Assembly (NCBI GenBank): GCA_900553395.1 | Contig: USDJ01000006.1 | Span: 17,097-81,096, forward strand | Direction of reading: 5' to 3' | Source of the DNA: an uncultured Mycoplasmatota bacterium | GTDB taxonomy: Bacteria > Bacillota_I > Bacilli_A > RF39 > UBA660 | Length of the DNA: 64,000 nucleotides | Shown: positions 9,289 through 18,741 of the stretch, piece after piece | How positions within the stretch are numbered: position 1 is the first letter of the stretch | Layout of the letters: each line of letters opens with the position of its first letter | Program-made: the position numbers and the translations under genes | Notes under the pieces: model-generated | The model's input: the letters and a program-made list of their open reading frames with translations, nothing else | Database searches by the model: none | Told to the model about the DNA's origin: nothing

Positions 9289-11827
9289 CATTATCTATGT
9301 TATCTAAAAAATCATCTATAGTCATCATTCGATGATCTATATTATCTAAAGATATATTTTCTTTTTGAATCTCTACTGGTTCCTCTAGAACTTCGTGATT
9401 TATTCTAGGGTTAGTTATTTTATTTTCACAGAATACATCTAAAATATCGTGTTTAGAAAGACTCGTACCAGTTGAATATCTATCTACTATTGGAAGATCA
9501 GTTAATTTGATAAATTCTATATCTTCCTTAAATTTCAATCCCAAAGTATTCTTAGAATTTAGCACAAAAGTTTTAAGAATATAATATGGATTTGTTTTAA
9601 CATCTCTTATTACTTGTATACCTTTTCTAGCTCTAGATATTCTTTCAAATTCTGATAACTTAATTCGTTTACCTGTGTTTTTAGTAGTTATAATTGATAT
9701 ACATTCTTCGTTGTCAATAACATTTCCAGATACTACAGCATCATTTTTAAGACTAATAGCTTTAACACCACTTGCCCTACTTCCAAGTACTGGAACTTCA
9801 TTGATATCATATCTTAATCCAAAACCATTATGAGTTGTTATAAATATATCAGATCCATCTTTATATTCAACATTAACAACCTGATCACCATCTTTAAGTT
9901 TAATATATGGCATAGGTTTAGTATAGCGAAGGGCTTTTAGGTCACTGATTAGTGTTCTTTTAATCATACCATTCATAGTAAATATTGTTATATATTTATT
10001 TGTATTAAAATCTGTTATAGCAATAGAATTTATTATATTTTCATCTGGATCTATTTTTATAATATTACTTATATGTTTACCTAAGTCTTTCCATTTCATA
10101 TCAGGTATTTCATAAACAGGGACATATAAATAATTTCCAAGTGTTGTAAATAGTAATATAACATCCATTGTATTTACTTCGTACATTCCAACTACATAGT
10201 CTAACTCTTTGAGACCAGTTGCTCCATCTCTTGCACCGTAACTTCTTTTTGATACTCTCTTAACATATCCATCTTTTGTAACTACAACAACACATTCTTC
10301 TTTAGGGATCATAGCTTGAGTATCTATTTTAATCTCAGTAATTTCATCTTTTATTTCAGTTTTACGAGGAGTAGCATATTCATTTTTTATGGATTTAAGC
10401 TCTTGTTTCATTACACTTTTTAATTTTTCTTCATCAGATAAAATCCCTAATAATATTTCTATAGCACGTAATAGGTTTGCATATTCTTCTTTTAATACAT
10501 TAACATCTGTATTTGTTAGCCTATAAAGTTGTAAAGTAACTATAGCCTCAGCTTGCTCATTAGAAAAATCATATTTTTCAATCAGATTGTTTATTGCATC
10601 ACTTTTATTTTTACTAGATCTAATTGTTTTTATAATCTCATCTAATATATCAAGAGCTTTAATTAAGCCTTCCACTATATGCATTCTAGCTTTTGCGTGC
10701 TCTAAATCAAATTTAGTACGTCTAGTTATAACTTCTTTTTGATGAGCTATATAAGCATCTAATATATCTATAACTCCTACTATCTTTGGCCTGCGATTAA
10801 CTATAGCAATCATATTATATGAATAATTTATTTGAAGTTCTGTGTTTTTAAATAAATAATTTAATATAACTTCTGGATTGCTATCCTTCTTTAAGTCAAT
10901 AACTATTCTAACACTTTCTTCTCTATCAGATTCATCTCTTACTTCTAGCATGCCATCTATTTTCTTGTCAAAAATAATATCCGCTATCTTTTTTACTAAA
11001 AGAGCCTTATTAACTTCAAAAGGAATTTCGTGTATTAATATTTGCTTTATCTTTTTATCTTCTACTATCTCATATTTTGATCTTATTACAACTTTTCCTC
11101 TTCCTTTAGTTAAGGCATCCATTATTTCTTTTTTACCTTCCACTATAGCTCCAGTAGGAAAATCTGGACCCTTTATTATTTCTAAAATAGTATCTAGTCT
11201 ACAATTTGGACTATCTATTCTCTTAATTGTAGCATCTATTACTTCTCCTAAGTTATGTGGAGGAATTTCTGTTGCATATCCAGCACTTATTCCTTTAGAA
11301 CCATTTACTAATAAATTAGGATATTTAGCTGGAAGTACTACTGGTTCATATAATGTATCATCAAAATTAGGTGTCCATTCTATAGTATTTTTATCTATAT
11401 CTTTTAAAAGTTCTCCACTTATTTTTGATAATCTAGTCTCTGTATAACGATATGCTGCTGCGCTATCTCCATCCATAGATCCGTTATTACCATGCATATC
11501 GATATAGCACTCATTTTGTTTCCACCACTGACTCATATGTACCATTGCTTCATATATACTTGAGTCTCCATGTGGATGATAATGACCCATTACATTTCCA
11601 ACAGCAGTCGCACTTTTTTTATGTGGTCTCTCGTATGTATTTTTATCTCTAAACATAGCATAAAGTATTCTTCTTTGTACTGGCTTTAATCCATCTCTAA
11701 CGTCTGGAATAGCACGATTTTGAATTATATCTTTAGCATAACTTCCGAATCTTTCGCCCATAATCTCTTCTAGGGTATAATCATAAATTCGGCCTAATAG
11801 TTCAACTGTATCATCTTGCTTTTTCAT
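9281..11827 (-). CDS. parC: DNA topoisomerase IV subunit A
   Basis: This is the breakage-reunion subunit that decatenates chromosomes. It has 848 residues. The catalytic Tyr is Y128 in AAAYRYTETRLS. The quinolone-resistance region reads HPHGDSSIYEAM with Ser89 and Glu93, the susceptible-type residues at the positions of S. aureus GrlA Ser80 and Glu84. ParC is preferred over GyrA because of the ParC-like stretches PNFDDT and GISAGYATEIPPHN and pairing with parE. C-terminal beta-pinwheel repeats follow from about residue 500. The start is 10 bp after the parE stop with a TAGGAGTGAAAAT site, so parE-parC form an operon. Confidence 0.94.
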   Translation of the reverse strand: MKKQDDTVELLGRIYDYTLEEIMGERFGSYAKDIIQNRAIPDVRDGLKPVQRRILYAMFRDKNTYERPHKKSATAVGNVMGHYHPHGDSSIYEAMVHMSQWWKQNECYIDMHGNNGSMDGDSAAAYRYTETRLSKISGELLKDIDKNTIEWTPNFDDTLYEPVVLPAKYPNLLVNGSKGISAGYATEIPPHNLGEVIDATIKRIDSPNCRLDTILEIIKGPDFPTGAIVEGKKEIMDALTKGRGKVVIRSKYEIVEDKKIKQILIHEIPFEVNKALLVKKIADIIFDKKIDGMLEVRDESDREESVRIVIDLKKDSNPEVILNYLFKNTELQINYSYNMIAIVNRRPKIVGVIDILDAYIAHQKEVITRRTKFDLEHAKARMHIVEGLIKALDILDEIIKTIRSSKNKSDAINNLIEKYDFSNEQAEAIVTLQLYRLTNTDVNVLKEEYANLLRAIEILLGILSDEEKLKSVMKQELKSIKNEYATPRKTEIKDEITEIKIDTQAMIPKEECVVVVTKDGYVKRVSKRSYGARDGATGLKELDYVVGMYEVNTMDVILLFTTLGNYLYVPVYEIPDMKWKDLGKHISNIIKIDPDENIINSIAITDFNTNKYITIFTMNGMIKRTLISDLKALRYTKPMPYIKLKDGDQVVNVEYKDGSDIFITTHNGFGLRYDINEVPVLGSRASGVKAISLKNDAVVSGNVIDNEECISIITTKNTGKRIKLSEFERISRARKGIQVIRDVKTNPYYILKTFVLNSKNTLGLKFKEDIEFIKLTDLPIVDRYSTGTSLSKHDILDVFCENKITNPRINHEVLEEPVEIQKENISLDNIDHRMMTIDDFLDNIDNEN

Positions 11828-11837
11828 ATTTTCACTC

Positions 11838-13748
11838 CTAATTAATTTTATAATTATCCTCTAGTGAGAACTCAACATTTTCTTCTATCCATTCTTTTCT
11901 TGGATCTACTTTATCACCCATAAGCGTTGTAACTCTTTTTTCTGCTAATACTGCATCATTTATGCTTACTTTGATTAGGCTACGAGTCTTAGGATCCATT
12001 GTAGTTTCCCATAATTGAGTTGCATCCATTTCTCCTAAACCTTTATATCTCTGAGTTTTAGTAGGTTTACCCTTATATTTTTCTAAAAGTCTCTTTCTAT
12101 CATCCTCAGTCCAAGCATATTCTCCTTCTTTACCACATTCAATTTTATATAAAGGAGGCATTGCTATATACAAATGTCCTTCTTCTATTAATGGTTTCAT
12201 ATATCTATAGAAAAATGTTAATAGTAATATTTGTATATGTGCACCATCAACATCGGCATCGGTCATGATTATTACTTTATCATAATTGCTGTCTTCTACC
12301 TTAAAATCAGCACCAGCACCTCCACCTATTGCATATATCATAGTGTTAATCTCTTCATTTTTATATGCTTCTTCTAAAGATGCTTTTTCTGTGTTTAAAA
12401 CTTTTCCTCTAAGAGGTAATATTGCCTGATATTTTCTATCTCTACCAGTTTTTGCTGAACCACCGGCTGAATCTCCCTCGACTAAAAAGAGTTCATTTAT
12501 CTTAGAATTTTTAGCTTGAGCTGGAGTCAATTTACCACTAATAACTCTTTCTTTTTTACCTCTATCTTTACCGCTTCTAGCCTCATCACGTGCTTTTCTA
12601 GCAGCTTCACGAGCATTCCTACTTTTTAGCATTTTATTAATTATAGAAGTAGCTACTGCTTTATTTTCTTCAAGGAAGAAAGATAACTTTTCTGATACTA
12701 TACTATCTACTACTGTACGTGCAATAGGCGTACCTAATTTACCCTTTGTTTGCCCTTCAAATTGCAATAATTCCTCTGGAATTTTAAGACTTATAATTGC
12801 AGTTAAGCCTTCTCTAGTATCCGGTCCTTCTAAGTTTTTATCACGCGCTTTTAAATATCCATTGGATTTAGCATATTCATTAAATACACGAGTAAGAGCA
12901 CTCTTAAAACCAACTTCGTGTGTTCCACCATCTATAGTTTTAACGTTGTTTACAAATGAAATAATATTTTCAGAATATGAATCTGTATATTGAAATGCTA
13001 CTTTAACATCTATTTTATCTTTAACACCACTTAATACCATAGCTTTATGCAATTCGTTTTTATCTTCATTTACATATTCTACAAATGCTTTAAGGCCATC
13101 GCTATACATAAAAGATTCGTGCTTATTATCCTCTTCGTCTGTTACTTCTATGTCTAACCCTTCAAGTAAAAAAGCACTTTCTTGCATTCTTTCACAGATA
13201 GTAGTAAATGAAAAATTAGTAGTAGAAAATATATTATCGTCTGGCATAAATCTAACTCTAGTTCCAGTCTTACTAGTTTTATCTCTTTTAGTTAATGGTA
13301 TATCTACTTCTCCACCATTTTTAAATCTAATAAAGTATTCATATCCGTCTCTTTTTATAGTTACTTCCATCCATTTAGATAGTGCATTAACTACACTTGC
13401 ACCTACTCCGTGTAACCCTCCAGAAACTGTATATCCGCTAGTCTCAAACTTTCCACCGGCGTGAAGTACTGTGTAAATTACTTCTGGTGTTGTTCTTCCA
13501 CTAGAATGCATTCCAACAGGAACACCACGTCCTTCATCTTCAACAGTTATACTATGATCTTTGTGCAAAATTATCTTTATTTTTTTACCGTATCCATTTA
13601 TAACCTCATCTATTGAATTATCTACGATTTCCCATACAAGATGATGAAGGCCTCTTTTATCAGTTGAACCAATATACATACCTGGTCTTTTTCTTACTGC
13701 TTCAAGTCCTTCTAATATTTTTATTGAGCTTTCATCATATTTTACCAT
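11838..13748 (-). CDS. parE: DNA topoisomerase IV subunit B
   Basis: This is the ATPase subunit of topoisomerase IV, 636 residues. It has the GHKL ATP site (EIVDNSIDEV, then GRGVPVG and GGLHGVGASVVNAL), the transducer domain, and a TOPRIM domain with FLVEGDSAGG near residue 419 and the metal-binding DADVDGAHI near 497. The C-terminal YKGLGEMDATQLWETTM element is typical of the GyrB/ParE family. The ATG at 13748 has a GAGGTGAATAAG site and a sigma-A promoter just upstream. The length and pairing with parC favour ParE over GyrB. Confidence 0.94.
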   Translation of the reverse strand: MVKYDESSIKILEGLEAVRKRPGMYIGSTDKRGLHHLVWEIVDNSIDEVINGYGKKIKIILHKDHSITVEDEGRGVPVGMHSSGRTTPEVIYTVLHAGGKFETSGYTVSGGLHGVGASVVNALSKWMEVTIKRDGYEYFIRFKNGGEVDIPLTKRDKTSKTGTRVRFMPDDNIFSTTNFSFTTICERMQESAFLLEGLDIEVTDEEDNKHESFMYSDGLKAFVEYVNEDKNELHKAMVLSGVKDKIDVKVAFQYTDSYSENIISFVNNVKTIDGGTHEVGFKSALTRVFNEYAKSNGYLKARDKNLEGPDTREGLTAIISLKIPEELLQFEGQTKGKLGTPIARTVVDSIVSEKLSFFLEENKAVATSIINKMLKSRNAREAARKARDEARSGKDRGKKERVISGKLTPAQAKNSKINELFLVEGDSAGGSAKTGRDRKYQAILPLRGKVLNTEKASLEEAYKNEEINTMIYAIGGGAGADFKVEDSNYDKVIIMTDADVDGAHIQILLLTFFYRYMKPLIEEGHLYIAMPPLYKIECGKEGEYAWTEDDRKRLLEKYKGKPTKTQRYKGLGEMDATQLWETTMDPKTRSLIKVSINDAVLAEKRVTTLMGDKVDPRKEWIEENVEFSLEDNYKIN

Positions 13749-13766
13749 AACTTATTCACCTCAACA

Positions 13767-13796
13767 ATTATAACATAAATAAACTTTTAAAGTCAA
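13767..13796 (-). promoter_or_regulatory. Sigma-A promoter for parE-parC
   Basis: On the minus strand, -35 TTGACT (13791-13796), an 18-bp spacer and -10 TATAAT (13767-13772) precede parE by about 18 bases. Confidence 0.75.
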
Positions 13797-13816
13797 AAAA
13801 ATCCTTGTTTTTTCAT

Positions 13817-13846
13817 AATAAAAGTAGAATAAAAGTCTTATTCTAC
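13817..13846 (-). terminator. Intrinsic terminator after the 307-aa pseudopilin
   Basis: A 9-bp stem GTAGAATAA / TTATTCTAC with a 5-nt loop is followed by TTTTATTATG. The TAA stop of the pseudopilin gene (13838-13840) borders and enters the hairpin. Confidence 0.8.
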
Positions 13847-14761
13847 CGTTATAACTCTTTTTGATGATACCTGATTTCCAGAAGGATCTTTAGCTATATA
13901 TGTAATAATATATTTATCCTTTACTCCAAAATTTATTTTACCCTCTATGCTTATAGAACAATCACCACTATTATCAGTACAACTTACGCCTTCCATTAAG
14001 TCATATTCATTAACACTTGAAGATATAGTTGTATTTTCTGGTATTACAAGATTTGGTGCCTCTAAATCTTTTATAATTACACTAAAAACTACTACAGTAG
14101 AATATCCATAGTCATCTACAACAGTATAATTTACATAATAAATTCCAAGCTTAGTTGTGTCAATTGTATCAACTATTATATCATTTTTGGTAATATTGAA
14201 AACCACTCTGCTTGCCAAATTAGCTCCATCTTTAGAAGTCGCATTATAGCTTGGCATAGAAAAGTCACTGCCAAGATTTACACTAACAGTATAATTTCCG
14301 GCACTATCCTTATTTAATCCTTCCAGTACAATACTAGGTTTTTGTTCTTTATAAAGAGAAGAAGTCCTATCATCTCTTTTTATAGTAAATAAATAATCTC
14401 CACTTTTTTTAGAATACTTACTCTTACTATATCTATTACTTCCAATATTTTTAATCTCTATAACTAAGTCATCACTAAAATATTCGCCAGTTTTTGGATC
14501 TTTTATATCAGAATCTAGTAAAGATTTCTTTTTTAATTCTCCTACTGTTATATATTTAACATTATCTCTTTCAGGTAAAAATTCAGCATTTTCTAGCGAC
14601 CAATTATAAGCTGAGGTTAAAATATCATTTATTTTTTTTTGATATACAGTATCTTTACTACTATCAGTTACATTTATAATAGCAGGAAGTGTTATAGAGA
14701 AAATTACCATCAAAATAACTATAACTCCTAATAATTCTACTAATGTGAATCCTTTTTTCAT
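13838..14761 (-). CDS. Type IV pseudopilin-like protein with Ig-like (DUF5011-type) C-terminus
   Basis: The 307 residues begin with a class III signal: MKKGFTLVELLGVIVIL, with cleavage expected after Gly4 and Glu at mature position 5. The hydrophobic N-terminal helix is followed by a globular part. From about residue 145 to the end are two extracellular Ig-like repeats. The last contains EAPNLVIPENTTISS, a CTDNSGDCS Cys pair and the ending YIAKDPSGNQVSSKRVITV, as in DUF5011/HYR-like surface domains. No pilus assembly ATPase, platform protein or prepilin peptidase is in the window. It starts 4 bp after the 176-aa membrane gene and uses a ribosome site inside that gene's end. The export role is clear but the partner is not. 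Confidence 0.85.
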   Translation of the reverse strand: MKKGFTLVELLGVIVILMVIFSITLPAIINVTDSSKDTVYQKKINDILTSAYNWSLENAEFLPERDNVKYITVGELKKKSLLDSDIKDPKTGEYFSDDLVIEIKNIGSNRYSKSKYSKKSGDYLFTIKRDDRTSSLYKEQKPSIVLEGLNKDSAGNYTVSVNLGSDFSMPSYNATSKDGANLASRVVFNITKNDIIVDTIDTTKLGIYYVNYTVVDDYGYSTVVVFSVIIKDLEAPNLVIPENTTISSSVNEYDLMEGVSCTDNSGDCSISIEGKINFGVKDKYIITYIAKDPSGNQVSSKRVITVE

Positions 14762-14764
14762 ACA

Positions 14765-15295
14765 TTACTCCTTTATAAAAATGCTTAATATTTTAGAGGC
14801 AAAAAGAAGTATTTCATTTCCCTTGCTCATAGCAATACCTTTTTCCAATGCCTTACCACCAATTGTAAGAGTTGATATAATTCCCATTACTATAAGTGTC
14901 ACTAAAAGCCCATTATAATTAGTGGCAGCAGTTATTTTAAGTGATATAACCGCTCCTGTTGATCCAGATATAATTCCACATATATCACCTATTACATCGT
15001 TACAAAAAGATGATACTTTTTCAGCATTTTTTTTAAGTTTTACTGCAACTCTAGCAGATTTTATTTTTTTTGATGCCATAGAATGAAATACAGCCTCATC
15101 TGCCGTAGAACAAGCAACACCTATCATGTCAAATATAACTCCAATAAGAATAAACACAATAGTTAAAATTATACCTACTGGTATATTTACATTTGGTATA
15201 GCAGTTTCAGATATAAAAGTAAATAATATAGATATAATAAAAGTTAAAATAACAATCATCATAATCCATTTATAATTAGTTTTAGCATTCTTCAT
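14765..15295 (-). CDS. Membrane protein, possibly CNNM/DUF21-related
   Basis: This 176-residue protein has four hydrophobic segments at about 11-31, 37-58, 103-121 and 126-145. The stretch around FDMIGVACSTADEAVFHSMASKK resembles the start of the CNNM/CorB (DUF21) transmembrane domain, where a helix break and a polar run follow the second span. The CBS and CorC domains of that family are absent, so if related it is only the membrane part. It overlaps nothing, but starts 1 base after the stop of the 74-aa gene and lies 4 bases before the pseudopilin gene, so the three are one transcription unit. Assignment is tentative. Confidence 0.6.
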   Translation of the reverse strand: MKNAKTNYKWIMMIVILTFIISILFTFISETAIPNVNIPVGIILTIVFILIGVIFDMIGVACSTADEAVFHSMASKKIKSARVAVKLKKNAEKVSSFCNDVIGDICGIISGSTGAVISLKITAATNYNGLLVTLIVMGIISTLTIGGKALEKGIAMSKGNEILLFASKILSIFIKE

Positions 15296-15296
15296 A

Positions 15297-15521
15297 CTAT
15301 TTTAATTCTTCTCTTTCAATATTTGTGTTATAATTAGACTCTTGTGAATTATTTTCTATAATTCTTTCTTTTTTATCTTTTAATCCTATTACAAAAAGTA
15401 TAAATAAAATAATAACTAACACATATAAAGATAAAATTATAATTAAATCTTTATGACTTTTTTTACTCTTATCATTCTTATTGCTTGAATCAAGCTCTAC
15501 TGCTTTTGGATCATTATCCAT
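15297..15521 (-). CDS. Small single-span membrane protein
   Basis: The 74 residues have a polar Lys/Asp/Ser-rich N-terminus, one hydrophobic span at about 25-47, a positive stop-transfer patch (KDKKER) and an Asn/Glu-rich tail. The positive charges flank both sides, so orientation is uncertain. The ATG at 15521 is preceded by GGGTGATATG. It is the first gene of the unit that continues into the CNNM-like protein and the Ig-domain pseudopilin. I do not recognise the family. Confidence 0.65.
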   Translation of the reverse strand: MDNDPKAVELDSSNKNDKSKKSHKDLIIILSLYVLVIILFILFVIGLKDKKERIIENNSQESNYNTNIEREELK

Positions 15522-15567
15522 ATCATCACCCTAAGTTTAGTATAGCATAAAAGAAATAATTTAACAA

Positions 15568-15592
15568 GAAAAAATAAAGATTGCTCTTTATT
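15568..15592 (-). terminator. Intrinsic terminator after the deacetylase gene
   Basis: An 8-bp stem AATAAAGA / TCTTTATT with a GCAA tetraloop is followed by TTTTTC on the minus strand. The TAA stop at 15588-15590 is inside the stem. Confidence 0.8.
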
Positions 15593-16844
15593 TCAAATAT
15601 GATATAAACTCATCCATTGTAGTACTAGAAAATATAGTCATTCTTCTCACTTTATATTTATCTGTACTTTTAGGATATGAATATCCATAAGTATTATATT
15701 GACCTATAAAAGCAAGTTTAAATCCTGCTTTTTTCAAAAGAGAAATAGCCCTATCATTAAAATCAAAGAATGGATAAGCGAAATACTTGCTTCCACCTAG
15801 CTTTTCTTGACTAATGCGTAAGTCTTCTAAAACTTTATCTTCATCAAGACATAGTATTCCTCCACCTTGATTGCCATACCCTTTACACTCATATTGATTA
15901 TGCATATTATTGGTATGTGATTCTAAATCTAAATATTCAGATTTAAACTCATCATAAGTATCTTTTATTCCTGTAATCACAAATAATGTTGCATTTACTT
16001 TATACTGCTCCAATAACTTAATAGCATCTAGATCAAATATAGTTCCATCATCTATAGTTAAAACTATGCTTTTTTCTGGAATATTAATTTTACCATCTAA
16101 ATACATTTCAAGTTCATTAAGTTTAAGTGTAAAATAATTATTTTCCCTAATATATTTTAAATGACTCTCAAACTGATCTAAAGTTTGGCATATAGCTTGA
16201 TCACAATTATAAGTATCTGGGTTATATAAGAAATGATAAGTTAAAGTCCTTATTTTATCCTTATTCTTTAGTTCTGTGTTTATATTATCATAAATAGACT
16301 CTATATCTTCACTATTTATATATACTAGGGCATTATTATATTCAATGCCATATCTATTATCATCTTTAACTATTATAGGAAAGTCAAATGATGAATTAAT
16401 AGTATATAATAAATTACCTTCATAATCATAAAAACTAGTAACATCTTTTGTTTTAATATTCTGATTAAAATATATATAATTTTTATATCTATCATCTATA
16501 CTAAATGCATCTATCTTTTCTACATCGCGATAATATACATATATATCTAAATTTTCTATTTTAAAATAAGTTGTTGTGGAAGTTAGTTCAATATCGTCTA
16601 GTATAAGATTAATATTTTCACTAATTTTTCCATATTCCTTATAATTATCATCGGTTTTATAATAAAGTTTAGCTTCTCTACTCGTTTTTACATATTTATT
16701 GTAATGACTTTTTACCTCACTTAAATTATCAATGCTATTGTCAGTTTTTTCTTTAGCATTATTCTTATTAAAATTAATTAAAAAGGTAAACCCAAGTATA
16801 ATTAAGGCTACTAATAAAATTCCAAAAATAGTATATTTTTTCAT
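15588..16844 (-). CDS. Membrane-anchored polysaccharide deacetylase
   Basis: This 418-residue protein has one N-terminal anchor at residues about 5-24, a beta-rich linker of about 180 residues that may be SH3-like, and a NodB deacetylase domain from about residue 235. NodB motif 1 is VLTIDDG and motif 2 is ESHTNNMH, matching the metal triad of the PgaB/IcaB type. FAYPFFDFND supplies motif 3. It should remove N- or O-acetyl groups from a cell-surface glycan outside the membrane. It starts 13 bp downstream of the LTA-synthase-like gene with a GGTGATAAT ribosome site, so the two are coexpressed. Confidence 0.88.
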   Translation of the reverse strand: MKKYTIFGILLVALIILGFTFLINFNKNNAKEKTDNSIDNLSEVKSHYNKYVKTSREAKLYYKTDDNYKEYGKISENINLILDDIELTSTTTYFKIENLDIYVYYRDVEKIDAFSIDDRYKNYIYFNQNIKTKDVTSFYDYEGNLLYTINSSFDFPIIVKDDNRYGIEYNNALVYINSEDIESIYDNINTELKNKDKIRTLTYHFLYNPDTYNCDQAICQTLDQFESHLKYIRENNYFTLKLNELEMYLDGKINIPEKSIVLTIDDGTIFDLDAIKLLEQYKVNATLFVITGIKDTYDEFKSEYLDLESHTNNMHNQYECKGYGNQGGGILCLDEDKVLEDLRISQEKLGGSKYFAYPFFDFNDRAISLLKKAGFKLAFIGQYNTYGYSYPKSTDKYKVRRMTIFSSTTMDEFISYLK

Positions 16845-16857
16845 ATTATCACCAATC

Positions 16858-18363
16858 TTAGTATGCGTTATTTATGAAGTATTTTTCATAAAAAGCTGAT
16901 TTTTTCATAAGTTCATTATTAAAAGCATCATAGCCAAGTTCTTCTGCCAGAGTTTCACTTGATGAAAATAAGTCTGTTCCAAGACCTAAATGGTCATTTT
17001 CTATAGAAACGCCAAGAGCTGACAACGTTGTTGGAAACATATCTAATGTTGTAAATACTCTGTTTTTAGAATTAACCGGAACTTTATCTGTATTTATAAA
17101 TGCATTATAAACACTTCTATTATAGCCACTATCTATAGAATCAAAAAATGTCTCCTGCATAGTAAAATGATCTCCAGTTATTATTATAACTGTATCTTTA
17201 TAAAAATCTTGTTCCTTAATCCAATTTATAAATTCATAAATCATACTATCCGAACATGAAAATGAATTAGAATAATTGTCCTTAAATTTTTTCTCACAAG
17301 AAGAATCCAAATAGCCATCTGGAAAATGTGTATCGGCCGTTAACAAAGTAAAATTAAATGGTTCATCACTTTTAGATATTTCTAGCAATTTATCTTTAGC
17401 AAAGGCAAACAATTTTTTATCTTCATAACCCCACCATACTTTATAATTTTTACTTATTAATTTATTTTTTCTAGCATATTCATAATCATAAATCTCATAT
17501 TTCCCATGGTAACTAAAATAATCATCGCGGCATCCAAATGCAGCATCTGAGCCAATCATAAAATAATTTTTATAACCGTTATCAAGTAAAATATCACCTA
17601 ATGTATATAATCCTTTAATAGAATTATCATAACTTAAATCAGTATTTACATCAATAGACACTTTTAGTGGCACACCAGAAGTCTGCGCTATAAGCGCACC
17701 TGCTGTGTAAGTTGCGCCACTTACTTCATATCCACCACCTAAATTTTCTCTATTACTAAAATTAAGATTATTTAGCGCTATAGACTCTAAATTAGGTATT
17801 ATAGACTCTTCTAATGCTCCTCCATTTGCTTTTGAAGCAAAAGTAGATTCAAGTGACTCTACATAAATATATATTAAATTTTTCTTCTTTTCTGGAAACG
17901 TTATGTTAACATTTCTAGGATCTATATAAAGTTCATCATATATCTTAGAATATTGATTTTGATACTTAATAAATTCATCAATTTTAAGTATTTTAACTGG
18001 AAGAAGTATACTAAATATTATATATAGAGTAAAAATTATCTTTCCTATATAATCTATAGCATCTAATTGTGACTTCTTATCTTTTATAGTAATATTAACA
18101 AATACCTTACCTTTAAATTTTTGTGATATTTTTAATATTACTAGATAAATAGATATTGCTATAACACCTGATATAACAACAAATAATAATCCTTTAGAAA
18201 TTGAAGAAAAGCTTGTCCCTTTACTAGTCATCAAACTATAAACTATTTGCTCAAAAGGAACAGATTTAAAAGTATACTTTATATATAAAGATATAAGTAC
18301 AACAAGAAGTAAAATTAATTCAAATATATATTTAATTACTTTTTTTGTGTTTTGGTTTTTCAT
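16858..18363 (-). CDS. LTA synthase / phosphoglycerol transferase-like sulfatase-fold enzyme
   Basis: The 501 residues comprise N-terminal membrane spans at about 9-27, 53-75 and 105-127, then an extracellular alkaline-phosphatase-fold domain. Expected metal and nucleophile sites are visible: YVESLES near residue 167, TYTAGALIAQTSGVP (candidate Thr nucleophile) and ITGDHF late in the domain. This fits the LtaS/MdoB family, which moves phosphoglycerol from phosphatidylglycerol to a glycan or lipid anchor. LtaS normally has five spans. Here the start overlaps a separate 113-aa three-span protein by 32 bp, which may supply the rest. The gene follows the large RNA gene. Confidence 0.87.
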   Translation of the reverse strand: MKNQNTKKVIKYIFELILLLVVLISLYIKYTFKSVPFEQIVYSLMTSKGTSFSSISKGLLFVVISGVIAISIYLVILKISQKFKGKVFVNITIKDKKSQLDAIDYIGKIIFTLYIIFSILLPVKILKIDEFIKYQNQYSKIYDELYIDPRNVNITFPEKKKNLIYIYVESLESTFASKANGGALEESIIPNLESIALNNLNFSNRENLGGGYEVSGATYTAGALIAQTSGVPLKVSIDVNTDLSYDNSIKGLYTLGDILLDNGYKNYFMIGSDAAFGCRDDYFSYHGKYEIYDYEYARKNKLISKNYKVWWGYEDKKLFAFAKDKLLEISKSDEPFNFTLLTADTHFPDGYLDSSCEKKFKDNYSNSFSCSDSMIYEFINWIKEQDFYKDTVIIITGDHFTMQETFFDSIDSGYNRSVYNAFINTDKVPVNSKNRVFTTLDMFPTTLSALGVSIENDHLGLGTDLFSSSETLAEELGYDAFNNELMKKSAFYEKYFINNAY

Positions 18364-18673
18364 CTTTTACCTCTACATCTACTTGTAAATATTTTTCTAC
18401 TATAATAAATAATACTGGTAATATGCAATTTACAAAAATAGAAAGCAATTCATATTTAAAAGAAAATATATAGTGATCATTTATATATGTTAATATATTA
18501 CCATCAAAACCATTAAGCAAAATAATTGGTAGCATAATCAAAAAGTTAGAAAATAAAACCAATAGTAAGAAATACATAATAAGATCACGTGTATTAACAT
18601 TATTTTTTATTCTTTGTATTATTTTTATTCCTAATACACTAGGTAAAACTAAAATTAAAATTCCATAAAACAT
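18332..18673 (-). CDS. Small three-span membrane protein paired with the LTA-synthase-like enzyme
   Basis: The 113 residues have hydrophobic segments at about 3-17, 33-53 and 73-93 and a lysine-rich C-terminal tail. The ATG at 18673 has a GGATGTGATAAT site. Its end overlaps the next gene by 32 bp in another frame, and the downstream gene carries its own ribosome site (AGAGGTAAAAG) inside this one. It looks like a split-off membrane part of an LtaS-type enzyme or a dedicated partner. I do not recognise a named family. Confidence 0.7.
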   Translation of the reverse strand: MFYGILILVLPSVLGIKIIQRIKNNVNTRDLIMYFLLLVLFSNFLIMLPIILLNGFDGNILTYINDHYIFSFKYELLSIFVNCILPVLFIIVEKYLQVDVEVKDEKPKHKKSN

Positions 18674-18691
18674 ATTATCACATCCAATATT

Positions 18692-18719
18692 ATTTTAACA
18701 TATTATTTAATTATTTCAA
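18692..18719 (-). promoter_or_regulatory. Sigma-A promoter for the membrane-protein/LTA-synthase/deacetylase unit
   Basis: On the minus strand, -35 TTGAAA (18714-18719), a 16-bp spacer and -10 TAAAAT (18692-18697) lie immediately downstream of the RNA gene terminator and 18 bases before the 113-aa gene. Confidence 0.65.
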
Positions 18720-18721
18720 AC

Positions 18722-18741
18722 AAAAAAGGCATTTAAGCCTT
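18722..18741 (-). terminator. Intrinsic terminator of the large RNA gene
   Basis: Hairpin AAGGC-TTAAAT-GCCTT followed by six T residues on the minus strand (T run at 18722-18727). Confidence 0.8.

Noticed and set aside
10878..11447. Long plus-strand ORFs opposite parC, ftsZ, pnp and other genes
   Set aside because: They are antisense shadows within strongly conserved genes, with no ribosome sites or recognisable products.
9281..13748. gyrA/gyrB instead of parC/parE
   Set aside because: The PNFDDT and GISAGYATEIPPHN stretches and the lengths (848 and 636) fit topoisomerase IV better. Reclassification would need a phylogeny.
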